Of a DNA stretch of 64,000 bases, positions 1 to 8,480 are shown piece after piece. The notes under the pieces are model-generated. The model did no database searches and was not told the origin of the DNA. It saw nothing but the letters and a program-made list of their open reading frames with translations. Location: NCBI GenBank assembly GCA_020845755.1, contig JADLFE010000054.1, positions 124,001 to 188,000 on the forward strand. Direction: 5' to 3'. The stretch's first letter is position 1. Each line of letters starts with the position of its first letter. A program made the translations under genes and the position numbers. The stretch comes from Phycisphaerales bacterium. Lineage in GTDB: Bacteria > Planctomycetota > Phycisphaerae > Phycisphaerales > UBA1924.

Positions 1-171
1 GGGCATCGGGGTGTCACTGGATCGTCACATCCGGCCCCCGCGGTCCAATGCCGGCGCAAACCGGGCATCGGAACCCAAAACCCGCGTTCCGAGCGTTGGC
101 CGGGGAGGGGGGCACGGGCCAAATACCGCGACCGGTACGTCGGGAGGGTGCGCCCAGTGCGTGGGCGGAGT

Positions 172-1344
172 TCACCTGAACTGATTGCGCATCTGGACGA
201 TGGCCTCGCAGGTGCTGACCATGGCGCGGAGGAGGCTGGCGGATTCCTTGACGCTCATGGTGGATGCCAGCGACTTGGCGGCCGAATCCGCGACCTTGGC
301 CAGACGCGTGAATCCCATGGCAGGAGCGGCGCCGGCGAGTTGCATGCAGAGCGAACGGCACACGCTCACGTCATCTCGTTTCATCGCCAGATCAACGCGC
401 TTGATCATGTCCTGAAGTTGGGTGATGAAGGTGGGGATAAGGCAGCGGTTGGGGTGGTCTTCGCCGAGCGTCGTGCCGTTGGGGTCGGAGCCTCCTCCGA
501 CGGTGAGGAATTCGGCGACGGCGCGCAGAAGTTTGTCGGGCGTGACGGGCTTGACGAGGAAGGCGGTGACACCGACCTCGCTGGCCTTCTCGCGTGTCTG
601 CGGGGTGGCGTCGGCGGTGGCGAACATGACGGGGCAGCGGATGTTCCGGGCCCGCATCATGAGGACAAGGTCGGCGCCGGTCTTGCCGTCTCCGAGATCG
701 TAATCGGTGAGAACCAAGTCGACGCCGCCCTCGGCGATGGTCATGGCCTCCTCGATACTCGACGCTTGCTGGAGGCGGACCTGGGTGCCGCGGAGGTAGT
801 GCTTGACGAGGGACTGCTCCATGGGCGAGTCGTCGACGTGGAGCATGTGCCCGCTGAGTTCTTCTTTGTTGACGTTCTCGAGGGAGAACCAGTCTTTCAT
901 GGGATCAACGACGAAGTACTCCTTGGCGTTGATTTCCTTGTCGAACTGGATGCCGAGTTCGTGGATCGTGCCGCGGCGGTGGATGCAGCGTTTGATGGTT
1001 CCGGTGATCTCGGTGGGCCCGACCTTGGGGTGCGGGAGCGTGACGGTACACCGCGAGCCGGTGTGGACGTAGGAGTTGTGGAGGACGCTGATTCCGCCGC
1101 AGGAGAGATTACGCGCGGCGACCGTGAGATGGACGGTGTTCCCGCCGGGATGGACGAGTTTGCAGGGGATGGCGGCGTTTCGGAAGGGCCAGCGGACAAA
1201 GGTCCGGCGCTTGTCGGAATCCCCCTGCGTGCGGTCGAGATCGTCGAGGAAGGGATTGAGTTCGCGCGAGGCGAGCCCGATGGTGTTCTGACGCGATGCG
1301 CCGATCACGGGCTTGCCCTTGCCGCCTGGTGTCACTCCCGCCAT
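172..1344 (-). CDS. PilZ / receiver / degenerate HPt response regulator
   Basis: This is a cytoplasmic signalling protein of about 390 residues with three domains. The N-terminal PilZ domain (about 46-145) shows RTFVR (RxxxR) and NLSCGG (N/DxSxxG), the motifs that bind cyclic-di-GMP. A CheY-like receiver follows (about 166-282) with the acidic pair DD near 171, phospho-acceptor Asp in LTDYD near 214, the Thr of ATAD near 244 and Lys of VKP near 265. The last 90 residues look helical and HPt-like, but the phosphorylatable His is replaced: CMQLAGAAPAMG lines up with the usual AHxLKGxAxxxG. I chose ATG 1344 because a GGGAG lies about 9 bases upstream; an in-frame ATG at 1413 has no such site. 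The domains are clear; the output is unknown. Confidence 0.85.
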   Translation of the reverse strand: MAGVTPGGKGKPVIGASRQNTIGLASRELNPFLDDLDRTQGDSDKRRTFVRWPFRNAAIPCKLVHPGGNTVHLTVAARNLSCGGISVLHNSYVHTGSRCTVTLPHPKVGPTEITGTIKRCIHRRGTIHELGIQFDKEINAKEYFVVDPMKDWFSLENVNKEELSGHMLHVDDSPMEQSLVKHYLRGTQVRLQQASSIEEAMTIAEGGVDLVLTDYDLGDGKTGADLVLMMRARNIRCPVMFATADATPQTREKASEVGVTAFLVKPVTPDKLLRAVAEFLTVGGGSDPNGTTLGEDHPNRCLIPTFITQLQDMIKRVDLAMKRDDVSVCRSLCMQLAGAAPAMGFTRLAKVADSAAKSLASTMSVKESASLLRAMVSTCEAIVQMRNQFR

Positions 1345-1508
1345 GTCCGCTTGCTCCCGTGTCGTGCCGACTTCTCGACATCCTGAATCGGCGGAAGCGC
1401 GTGGGCGTATCACCGCGAGGCCGCGCGAGGCGTGTCCACGTGGGATTATGCCCCACCACCGTCGTCATACTCGGACCGGTGCGGGCGGACGGAGGAGTCG
1501 GAACGTCC

Positions 1509-1541
1509 GAAAAGAAAACCGGCGACCACAGGGCCGCCGGT
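1509..1541 (-). terminator. Intrinsic terminator of hppA
   Basis: A 7-bp stem (1518-1524 pairing with 1535-1541, ACCGGCG/CGCCGGT) is followed on the minus strand by TTTTCTTT, about 30 bases after the hppA stop. This is a standard rho-independent layout. Confidence 0.75.
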
Positions 1542-1569
1542 GTGAGAGATCGCGGGATGGGTGCGTTGC

Positions 1570-4260
1570 TCAGTGCTTGGCGGCGGCGCCGGCGATCTGC
1601 ATGCCGTAGAACGAGCGGTAGACGAAGAAGGCCGAGACGAGGAAGAAGGCGATGGTCAGACCGATCGTCAGGGGGCTGTGGGTAGCGCCGTCGGAGCCCT
1701 TCATGCTGACGGCAAGCTCAACGGCGAGCAGGCCAAAGAGTGTGGTGAACTTGATGACCGGGTTCATCGCGACCGAACTGGTGTCCTTGAAGGGATCGCC
1801 GACGGTGTCGCCGACGACGGTGGCGGCGTGGAGATCCGAGCCCTTGCCGCGCCCAGAGTTCTTGTAGACCGGATCGGTCTCGACGATCTTCTTGGCGTTG
1901 TCCCAGGCACCGCCGGCGTTGGCCATGAAGATGGCCTGGTAGAGGCCGAAGAGCGCGATGGAGACGAGGTATCCGATGAAGAAGTACGACTCATAGAACG
2001 CGAAGGCGAGGGTGGCGAAGAAGACGCCCAGGAAGATGTTGAACATTCCCTTCTGGGCGTACTGGGTGCAGATGGTGACGACCTTCTGGCTGTCCTCGAC
2101 GCTGGCCTTGGTCGCGCCCTCGAGCCTGATGTTCTTCTTGATGAACTCGACGGCGCGATACGCGCCGGTGGAGACGGCCTGGGTCGATGCGCCGGTGAAC
2201 CAGTAGATGACCGCGCCGCCGGTGATGAGCCCCAACAGGAAGGGGGCGTGGAGGAGCGAGAGGTTCTTGAGGTACTGCACCTCCAGACCATGGGTCAGGG
2301 CCACGATGATCGAGAAGATCATGGTGGTGGCGCCGACGACGGCGGTGCCGATGAGCACGGGCTTGGCGGTAGCCTTGAAGGTGTTGCCGGCGCCGTCGTT
2401 CTCTTCGAGGAACTCCTTGCCCTTCTCGAAGTTCGGCGCAAACCCGAAGTCCTTCTGGATCTCGTTGGAGATGTTGGGCATGGTCTCGATCGTGGAGAGT
2501 TCGAAGACCGACTGGGCGTTGTCGGTGACCGGGCCGTAGGAGTCGACGGCGATCGTGACCGGGCCCATGCCCAGGAAGCCGAAGGCGACCAGGCCGAAGC
2601 CGAAGACCGCGGGGGCCATCATGATGCCGGAGAGGCCCATGTTGCTGATGTAGTACGCGCCGCCCATGAGGGCGACGATGGCGATGCCCAGCCAGTAGGC
2701 GGAGAAGTTACCGGCGACAAAGCCGGCGAGGATGTTGAGCGACGCCCCGCCCTGCTCGGAGGCCGTGACCACCTCCTTGACGTGGCGGGAATGGGTCGAG
2801 GTGAAGACCTTGACGAGTTCGGGGATGATCGCGCCGGCGGCGGTGCCGCAGGTGATGATGAGCGACAGTTTCCACCAGAGGGTTTCGTCGCCGTGGATGG
2901 TGGGGATGAGGAGTTTGGAAGCGATGAAGGTAAGGACGACCGAGACGATCGACGTGAGCACGACGAGGCTGGTGAGCGGGTGCTCGTAGTTCATCTTGTC
3001 GGCGTTGCCGTACTTGGCCTTGGCGATGGTCTCATTGATGAAGTAGGAAGCGGCGGAGGCGACGACCATGATGATGCGCATGGCGAAGAGCCAGACCAGG
3101 AGTTGGATCTGGATATTGGCGAAGTCGGCGCCGGCGGTCTTCTCGTTGATGGCGAGCATGATGAAGGTGATGAGCGCGACGCCCGTCACGCCGTAGGTCT
3201 CGAAGCCGTCGGCGGAGGGGCCCACGGAGTCGCCGGCGTTGTCACCCACGCAGTCGGCGATGACGCCGGGGTTCCGGGCGTCGTCTTCCTTGATCTTGAA
3301 GACGATCTTCATGAGGTCGGAGCCGATGTCCGCGATCTTGGTGAAGATGCCGCCGGCGATACGCAGCGCCGAGGCGCCGAGTGACTCACCGATGGCAAAG
3401 CCGATGAGGCAGGGGCCCGAGAGATCGGCGGGGACAAAGAGCAGAATGCCGAGCATGATGAGAAGTTCGACGGAGATGAGGGCCATGCCGATGGACATGC
3501 CGGCCTTGAGCGGGATGGCGTAGCAGGGGAAGGGCTTGCCCTTGAGCGAGGCGAAGGCGGCGCGGGAGTTCGCGAAGGTGTTGACACGGATGCCAAACCA
3601 CGCGACGCCGTACGAGCCGGCGATTCCGACGAGGCTGAAGGCCAGGATGATGGCGACCTTGGGGATTGCCATGCCGTGGATGACCGCGCCGGTGGCGTCG
3701 AGGGTCGGAACGAGTTTGCCGAAGTAGAGTCCGACAGCAACCGCGATGAAGGCCCAGAGAACCATCAGGAACTTGCCCTGCTGGACCATGTACGACTTGC
3801 AGGTGGAGTAGATCAGTTCGGAGATGTCGAGCATGGACTTGTGGACGGGCATGTTCTTGAGTTGAGCGTAGATCCAGAGACCAAAGCCCATGCCCAGTGC
3901 CGATACGACCAGGCCGATCATGAGCAGTTTGTGCCCGTCGATCGCGCCGCCGAGGAACGAGACCTTGCTCACGTCGGGGAGAACCAGGTTCGCCTCGCCG
4001 CCGGGCTTGTGCTCGGAGGCGGCATGGCTCGCGGTGTCCTTCGCGATCTGCTCGGCCATCTGCGTGGCCTGGTCGTGCGCCCGCTGCTGTTCTGCGGTCT
4101 TGGGCGCCTCGGTCTGCGCCAGCGCCGCGGGGGACGCGACTCCGATCGCCGCCATCACCACCGCCGCCAGGAACCCACGGGAACGAAACGCCGAACGTCC
4201 CACTACGGCGAAACACGACACGACCACCATCGCGAGCACGGCAAGCTCGAAGTGCGGCAT
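1570..4260 (-). CDS. hppA: Membrane-bound proton-translocating pyrophosphatase
   Basis: The protein hydrolyses pyrophosphate in the membrane and pumps H+ (possibly Na+). It is recognised by many hydrophobic segments and the family signatures GGIFTKIADIGSDL, EDDARNPGVIADCVGDNAGD and the acidic loops that bind Mg-PPi. At the site deciding potassium dependence it reads GNTFKAT: a Lys follows GNTF where K-dependent enzymes have Ala, so I infer a K-independent, H+-pumping type. At 896 residues it is longer than the usual 650-800. The extra part is an N-terminal hydrophobic segment ending ALAQ, like a signal sequence, then a hydrophilic stretch rich in Ala, Gln and His before the conserved core. 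A GAGAGGG ribosome site precedes the ATG. It is probably transcribed alone, with its own terminator downstream. Confidence 0.95.
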   Translation of the reverse strand: MPHFELAVLAMVVVSCFAVVGRSAFRSRGFLAAVVMAAIGVASPAALAQTEAPKTAEQQRAHDQATQMAEQIAKDTASHAASEHKPGGEANLVLPDVSKVSFLGGAIDGHKLLMIGLVVSALGMGFGLWIYAQLKNMPVHKSMLDISELIYSTCKSYMVQQGKFLMVLWAFIAVAVGLYFGKLVPTLDATGAVIHGMAIPKVAIILAFSLVGIAGSYGVAWFGIRVNTFANSRAAFASLKGKPFPCYAIPLKAGMSIGMALISVELLIMLGILLFVPADLSGPCLIGFAIGESLGASALRIAGGIFTKIADIGSDLMKIVFKIKEDDARNPGVIADCVGDNAGDSVGPSADGFETYGVTGVALITFIMLAINEKTAGADFANIQIQLLVWLFAMRIIMVVASAASYFINETIAKAKYGNADKMNYEHPLTSLVVLTSIVSVVLTFIASKLLIPTIHGDETLWWKLSLIITCGTAAGAIIPELVKVFTSTHSRHVKEVVTASEQGGASLNILAGFVAGNFSAYWLGIAIVALMGGAYYISNMGLSGIMMAPAVFGFGLVAFGFLGMGPVTIAVDSYGPVTDNAQSVFELSTIETMPNISNEIQKDFGFAPNFEKGKEFLEENDGAGNTFKATAKPVLIGTAVVGATTMIFSIIVALTHGLEVQYLKNLSLLHAPFLLGLITGGAVIYWFTGASTQAVSTGAYRAVEFIKKNIRLEGATKASVEDSQKVVTICTQYAQKGMFNIFLGVFFATLAFAFYESYFFIGYLVSIALFGLYQAIFMANAGGAWDNAKKIVETDPVYKNSGRGKGSDLHAATVVGDTVGDPFKDTSSVAMNPVIKFTTLFGLLAVELAVSMKGSDGATHSPLTIGLTIAFFLVSAFFVYRSFYGMQIAGAAAKH

Positions 4261-4355
4261 AGCGCCAACCCTCTCGTCAAAGGAATCCCGAAATCAGCCG
4301 CGTGAAAGAAACCACGGCGTCCGGACGCTGGATCGGCAAAGCCGGCGCGTCCACG

Positions 4356-4390
4356 AGAAAAACCAACGGGCGTGCGGTTGGCACGCCCGT
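4356..4390 (-). terminator. Intrinsic terminator of rpsU
   Basis: A perfect 10-bp stem (4366-4375 with 4381-4390) with a 5-base loop GGTTG is followed on the minus strand by GGTTTTTCTC. It starts 18 bases past the rpsU stop and is the strongest terminator in the window. Confidence 0.88.
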
Positions 4391-4407
4391 GGATCACGAA
4401 TCTTCAG

Positions 4408-4614
4408 TTATGGCTTCTCGAGGCGCACACCCTCGGGGCGGAGCCGGCGAGCCTCGCTCTTGCGGGCGGCACGACGCCGACGCTCCGAGGGCTTCTCGTA
4501 GAACTCTTTCCGCTTGATGTCCTTGGTCAGCCCTTCTTTTTCGCAGAGCTTCTTGAAGCGGCGCAGCATGCCCTCGACGCTCTCGCCGCTCCTGGCCTTG
4601 ACTCGGATCGCCAT
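4408..4614 (-). CDS. rpsU: Small ribosomal subunit protein bS21
   Basis: The protein has 68 residues, rich in Arg and Lys, with the bS21 core FKKLCEKEGLTKDIKRKEFY followed by a basic helix (RRRRAARKSEARR). In bacteria bS21 binds the 30S platform near the 3' end of 16S rRNA and helps initiation. The length is normal and a clear terminator follows, so it is probably a single-gene unit. It diverges from the NYN gene across a 286-base spacer in which I see no other gene. Confidence 0.95.
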   Translation of the reverse strand: MAIRVKARSGESVEGMLRRFKKLCEKEGLTKDIKRKEFYEKPSERRRRAARKSEARRLRPEGVRLEKP

Positions 4615-4900
4615 GAATACCTCGCCCTTGCATCAGAGCCCGACGCCGGACGCGGCCCGTCGCCGCGCTTCCCGTCCTCGGACTATTTCATTCAACCCCA
4701 CGCCAGCGAACACACCAGCGCCTCGGGCCCCTAGTAAAGGAGGGCTGTCGCCGCCGATCAAGAAAGCCGACGCAACGGACCGGAGCATATTAGGAATTTA
4801 ATCGGGTGTCGGGCGCCGTACAGTCTGGTGCTGCACGCCTCCTGACCACGTTCCGACCCGCCTGTTCCCTGCCACTCCCCTCTCCTGCTCCGCTCACCGC

Positions 4901-5791
4901 TTGATCATCATCGACACATACAACGTGCTCCACACGCCCGGCGTGCTCCCATTGGGGCTGGCGGGCCTGGACGTCGACGGCTTGTGCCGACTCATCGCTG
5001 CTGGGCGCTACGCCTCACGCGAGATTACGCTCGTCTGCGACGGGCACGGCAAGGACGCCCGGCGTGGGACAATGCAGATTGTCTTTGCCGCGGATTCTGG
5101 CGACGCCGACTCCTGGATCGAAGATAGGCTGGCACGGGACTCCGCCCCGCGACGGATTCTGGTCGTGAGCAGCGACCGGCGCATCCGGCGCGCCGCGGAC
5201 AAGGCGGGGGCGGCCGCCCTGTCGAGCGCGACGTTCCTGGCGCAGTTAGCCATCGACCTTGAGCGCAAAAAGCCCAGGCCCAGGCCGCGGTTCGCGACGG
5301 ATTTGCCGCTCGACGCGCTGTCGGTGGCGTACTGGGCGGGGCAGTTTGGGCTCACGCGCGAGGAGATGATGCGGCTGGAGGCCGAGTCGCGGGCGATTAC
5401 GCCGGGCATTGAAGCCCGCGAGTCGAGAGTTGGGAGCGATGAATCGGGGAAGAGCAAGAACGCACAGAAGGCACGCCATCAAGTCGTGGAAGATGCGCCT
5501 CAAGGCGCGCCGTCGCTGGGCGAGGGGCTCTCTCGTCCTGAATTCGACGCGCGGGCCCTGGCCGAAGACCCGGTGATCCGATCGGCGCTGGAACATTGGT
5601 CCGGGCGGCTGTCGCTGGACGATCTGGACATGCGGCGATGGCTGGACTCGACGCCGACGGGCCAATCTCCGATCGACCCGCCAGGCGGCGCGACCACGCC
5701 GACGCACCGAACGCCGCCGACGGACGGAGCATCAGAGGAATCACGCGGCCAACGTGCCGCACGCGGAACCAAGCGTCGAAAGGGGCGGTGA
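4901..5791 (+). CDS. YacP-like NYN-domain (PIN-fold) putative ribonuclease
   Basis: The N-terminal 130 residues match the NYN/YacP fold: IIIDTYNVLH at the start with its Asp, an acidic VCDGHG near 46, GDADSWIEDRLAR near 70 and VVSSDRRIRRAA near 90. These are the expected acidic metal-site positions of PIN-like nucleases, and B. subtilis YacP (Rae1) cuts mRNA in the ribosome. The C-terminal half is charged, low in complexity and probably disordered. The only start giving the full first strand is TTG at 4901. The stop overlaps the ATG of the next gene (TGATG), so the two are probably translationally coupled. The fold is clear; the RNA target is unknown. Confidence 0.75.
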   Translation: MIIIDTYNVLHTPGVLPLGLAGLDVDGLCRLIAAGRYASREITLVCDGHGKDARRGTMQIVFAADSGDADSWIEDRLARDSAPRRILVVSSDRRIRRAADKAGAAALSSATFLAQLAIDLERKKPRPRPRFATDLPLDALSVAYWAGQFGLTREEMMRLEAESRAITPGIEARESRVGSDESGKSKNAQKARHQVVEDAPQGAPSLGEGLSRPEFDARALAEDPVIRSALEHWSGRLSLDDLDMRRWLDSTPTGQSPIDPPGGATTPTHRTPPTDGASEESRGQRAARGTKRRKGR

Positions 5792-6225
5792 TGCAGGGCC
5801 AGAGCGGATCGATGAGTATGCCCCGCGGAGCACGGCTTGCCTGCCTCTCGTGCGTCGTGCTCGCGTCGGGATTGGGCGCCTGCTCGCCGCAGTTGTCGTC
5901 GCACGGGCACGAGCACATCACGGCGGCGTACAGCCTCGGGACGCTCACCTGCGACCTGCCGGACACTGTTCGCGTACCCGCGATCATGGCCGCCGCGGAT
6001 GGCGCGCTGCGCGGACGCGGCTATTCGATCACTTCCAAGGCGTCGACCGACGATCGCGGGCGGATCTACGCGCGAGCGCCGCGTGATTCGCGGGTCGAGG
6101 GTGTGAGCATCGAGGCCCGCGTCACCAGCGCCGGGCACCAGGTCTCGATCCACTTCGACCCGCTGGGCGATGATGCGCGTTCGCGCGTGCTGCTCGATGA
6201 TCTGTTAGCGCGGCTTGGCCGCTGA
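5791..6225 (+). CDS. Small lipoprotein, unknown function
   Basis: The protein has 144 residues with a signal peptide ending in lipobox LGAC (Cys31), so it should be lipid-anchored. The mature part is a small alpha/beta domain of about 110 residues with SLGTLTCDLPDTV, then MAAADGALRGRGYSITSKAST and an RGRIYARAP strand, resembling the DUF3568-type lipoproteins that measure or bind nothing yet known. I chose ATG 5791 because it overlaps the upstream stop and places the signal peptide at the N-terminus; an open frame continues upstream to 5596 inside the NYN gene. The family assignment is tentative. Confidence 0.7.
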   Translation: MQGQSGSMSMPRGARLACLSCVVLASGLGACSPQLSSHGHEHITAAYSLGTLTCDLPDTVRVPAIMAAADGALRGRGYSITSKASTDDRGRIYARAPRDSRVEGVSIEARVTSAGHQVSIHFDPLGDDARSRVLLDDLLARLGR

Positions 6226-6234
6226 GGGCGGCGA

Positions 6235-7530
6235 TCAGGCGTTGAGCACCCAGTGCCTGTCATTCCAGAGTTTGGCGGCGAGCGCCGTGACCGGCGAACC
6301 CGAGGGGAGCGACACGCCGCAGGCGATCAGGAGATCGACCAGCGCGTGATAGTCGTGGGCACTGATGAACTCGCGCCCGACCCTGGGCGGCGTGGTATTG
6401 GTGCCGGCCTGGACACTCGCAAGGTCGGCCATGTTGTGGTAGTTGCCCAGGGGCAGGCAGACACACGTCGCCTCGTATCCGGCCTCGCAGAAGACCGAGG
6501 CCTCGCACGCGCCGCCGGCCATGAGTTTGCGTTGCCAGTGCCACGTGGGGAGCGCCGTGTTCTTCTGCGACGCCGTCACGGTCGACGGCGCGCCGGCGAT
6601 CTCCTCGGCACGCTTGGCGATCGCGTCGGTGAGTTGGGGCGAGAAGACGCTCACGCGATCTCCCACGCGGACGATCGGCCCGCCGCCGATCGGTGATTCG
6701 GCGAACGAGCGGCTGTTCTCCAGCGCGATGACGCGGGCGTGCATGGGAATGAGGCGTTGACCGCGCGGCGGGCGGCAGGCCGCGATCGCGCCGATGAAGC
6801 CGACCTCCTCGGCGCGCGTGAAGAGCAGGCGCACGTCGCCGCCGATGTTCCGGGAGAGCAGTTCATCGATCGCGCACAACGCCGCGGCGAGGGCGGCCAG
6901 ATCGTCGCACGCGTGGGTGTGAACCAGGTCATCCTCGATCGTGGCGCGCGGCAGGTCCCAGGTCGCAATATCCCCGGGCGCGATGGTGTCGGCGGCGTGG
7001 GCGAGTTCGGCGAGGTAGTGCGAGAAGGGAGATGCTGATCCGTCGGGCCTGCGGGATTCGTCGAGTTTGCCGGTGAGTTTGGCGGAACGACGAGCATCGC
7101 ACGCGTCATAGAGCGCGATGGCGGCGTCGCGGAAGTAGTCTTCCATCACGCCGCCGCGGAAGGAAAGTTCAACGACGCTTGGCGAAATCACACGCTCAAC
7201 GACAAAGGCGGGATGGTCGAGGTGCGCTGTGAAGTAAATGGGACGGACGGCATCGCCGGCGCTGGTGCCCGCTCGCCCCTTGATGGCGACATGGATGTTC
7301 CCGACGGCGTCGGTCGTGACGTCGAGATCAGGACGTGCCGCCAGCCAGGCACGCAGCCACGCGACAACCCGGAACTCGCGCCCCGCAGCGGTGGGAATCT
7401 GCGTCAACTCGAGGAGCCAGCGGAGGTGGCGACGCCGGGTCTCTGGAGAGATCTCAAAGCCGATCCCGGGCGCGGTGATCACAAAGGACGCGGTGTCGAG
7501 CGGGTCCGGCATGGGTGTCGCGTGGGTCAT
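6235..7530 (-). CDS. M20/M28/M42-type zinc metallopeptidase
   Basis: This is a predicted cytoplasmic aminopeptidase-like enzyme of about 431 residues with the two-metal motifs in order: FTAHLDHPAF (His and Asp ligands), HACDDLAA (bridging Asp), TRAEEVGFIGA (catalytic Glu pair) and IALENSRS (later ligand region). YHNMADLASV near the C-terminus supplies a late His. The spacing resembles M42/M28 peptidases, with a domain inserted between the first and second motifs. ATG 7530 is preferred over 7593 because it follows GGAG and avoids overlap with the small membrane gene ending at 7547. The substrate cannot be read from the sequence. Confidence 0.78.
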   Translation of the reverse strand: MTHATPMPDPLDTASFVITAPGIGFEISPETRRRHLRWLLELTQIPTAAGREFRVVAWLRAWLAARPDLDVTTDAVGNIHVAIKGRAGTSAGDAVRPIYFTAHLDHPAFVVERVISPSVVELSFRGGVMEDYFRDAAIALYDACDARRSAKLTGKLDESRRPDGSASPFSHYLAELAHAADTIAPGDIATWDLPRATIEDDLVHTHACDDLAALAAALCAIDELLSRNIGGDVRLLFTRAEEVGFIGAIAACRPPRGQRLIPMHARVIALENSRSFAESPIGGGPIVRVGDRVSVFSPQLTDAIAKRAEEIAGAPSTVTASQKNTALPTWHWQRKLMAGGACEASVFCEAGYEATCVCLPLGNYHNMADLASVQAGTNTTPPRVGREFISAHDYHALVDLLIACGVSLPSGSPVTALAAKLWNDRHWVLNA

Positions 7531-7546
7531 GGTCGCTCCGGCCTCG

Positions 7547-7741
7547 TCACGACGTGTGGTCTGCCTTGTCGTTGGCGCCCAGAGGCTTGCCACCGACGGT
7601 GAGCGTGGTGGACTTGCCCCTGGCCTTGCGGCGGAAGCGCTTGGGCCACAGCGAGGGCGGGACGACCATACGCACGACCGCGACCAGCGCGACCAGCGCG
7701 ATCAGGCTCACGATCCAGAATTGCCAGTCGCCGACGGGCAT
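7547..7741 (-). CDS. Small single-span membrane protein
   Basis: A 64-residue frame begins with MPVGDWQFWIVSLIALVALVAV, one strong membrane segment, and continues into a basic tail (KRFRRKARGK). It ends 16 bases before the start of the metallopeptidase on the same strand, so the two may be cotranscribed. There is no recognisable family. The hydrophobic segment and basic flank make it more than a chance frame, but without a homologue it stays a hypothetical. Confidence 0.5.
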   Translation of the reverse strand: MPVGDWQFWIVSLIALVALVAVVRMVVPPSLWPKRFRRKARGKSTTLTVGGKPLGANDKADHTS

Positions 7742-7790
7742 GGAGAAGGCTAGGCGGGGCGGTGTCGCGTGTGAGACGCGGCCAAGGCTA

Positions 7791-8291
7791 TCAGGGCTGG
7801 CGGGCGTACTCAATCCGCCCGATGAGCGCCTCGGGCTGCCCGCCGCGGGATTGGTGGATCTCGAAGACCATGTGGTCGCGATCGATCACGCGCGTGACGT
7901 GGCGGCTCTTGATCTGGCCCATCGGGAGCGTGAACTCGCCACGCAGGTCGAGCACGTTCGCGTCCGCGCCGGCCGTGCCCGTGTGAATCTGGATCATCGT
8001 CGCCATCGTGTCCATCCACACACCGGTGTAGAGCCCGGAGATGTTGTCGTACGACAGCGAGCCCCAGCCCTCGAAGGGTGAGCCCATCATCGTGCCCTTG
8101 TAGCGGTGCTCCAGCACGCGCCCGCCGAGCAGGAGCGTGTTGACCATGCGCCCCGTCGACTCCATCGGCGGTGTGCCCTGCGCCATCCAGAACCGCGCCC
8201 TGGAATCGAACGTCCCCTCCATCCGCTTCAGAATCTCATGATTCGCCCCGGGGCTGGCCATCTTCATCCACTGCTCGTGTTCACTCGACAT
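7791..8291 (-). CDS. DUF1579 family protein (cytoplasmic)
   Basis: The protein has 166 residues with DUF1579 features: GTFDSRARFWM, a TGRMVNTLLLGGRVLEHRYKG strand pair, MMGSPFEGWGSLSYDN and a VWMDTMAT stretch. The family is a lipocalin-like beta barrel of unknown function, common in planctomycetes. There is no signal peptide. Its closest relative in the window is the next upstream gene on the same strand (8481-9272), which carries the same motifs behind a signal peptide, so the two look like paralogues. Confidence 0.75.
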   Translation of the reverse strand: MSSEHEQWMKMASPGANHEILKRMEGTFDSRARFWMAQGTPPMESTGRMVNTLLLGGRVLEHRYKGTMMGSPFEGWGSLSYDNISGLYTGVWMDTMATMIQIHTGTAGADANVLDLRGEFTLPMGQIKSRHVTRVIDRDHMVFEIHQSRGGQPEALIGRIEYARQP

Positions 8292-8423
8292 GCACGGCTC
8301 CTTCTGCGTTGCTGTATTCCAGCACCGTACGCGGCTCGGCTTGTCTGTCTCTTCTCTGCCCGAGTGCCCAGTGCCAAATGCCCAGTGCCTCTACCACCTC
8401 TGCCTCTGCTCCTCCTCCTCTAC

Positions 8424-8454
8424 CAAACAAACACGCCGCCCTTTCGAGCGGCGT
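8424..8454 (-). terminator. Intrinsic terminator of the secreted DUF1579 gene
   Basis: A 7-bp stem (8433-8439 with 8448-8454, ACGCCGC/GCGGCGT) and 8-base loop are followed on the minus strand by GTTTGTTTGG, 27 bases after the stop. The T-tract is interrupted, so it may be moderate in strength. Confidence 0.6.
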
Positions 8455-8480
8455 GATCGAGGTTCATCGCGCGACATCAC

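Noticed and set aside
1..171. Open frame on the minus strand (14-361) with a CPVC motif
   Set aside because: It overlaps the regulator gene in another frame, and no family or ribosome site supports it.
148..1386. Long plus-strand frame opposite the PilZ-receiver gene
   Set aside because: It is an antisense shadow caused by high GC; its sequence is Gly/Asp/Val-rich without motifs.
1561..3384. 607-codon plus-strand frame opposite hppA
   Set aside because: It is antisense to a certain gene, with a highly acidic, low-complexity product and no family.
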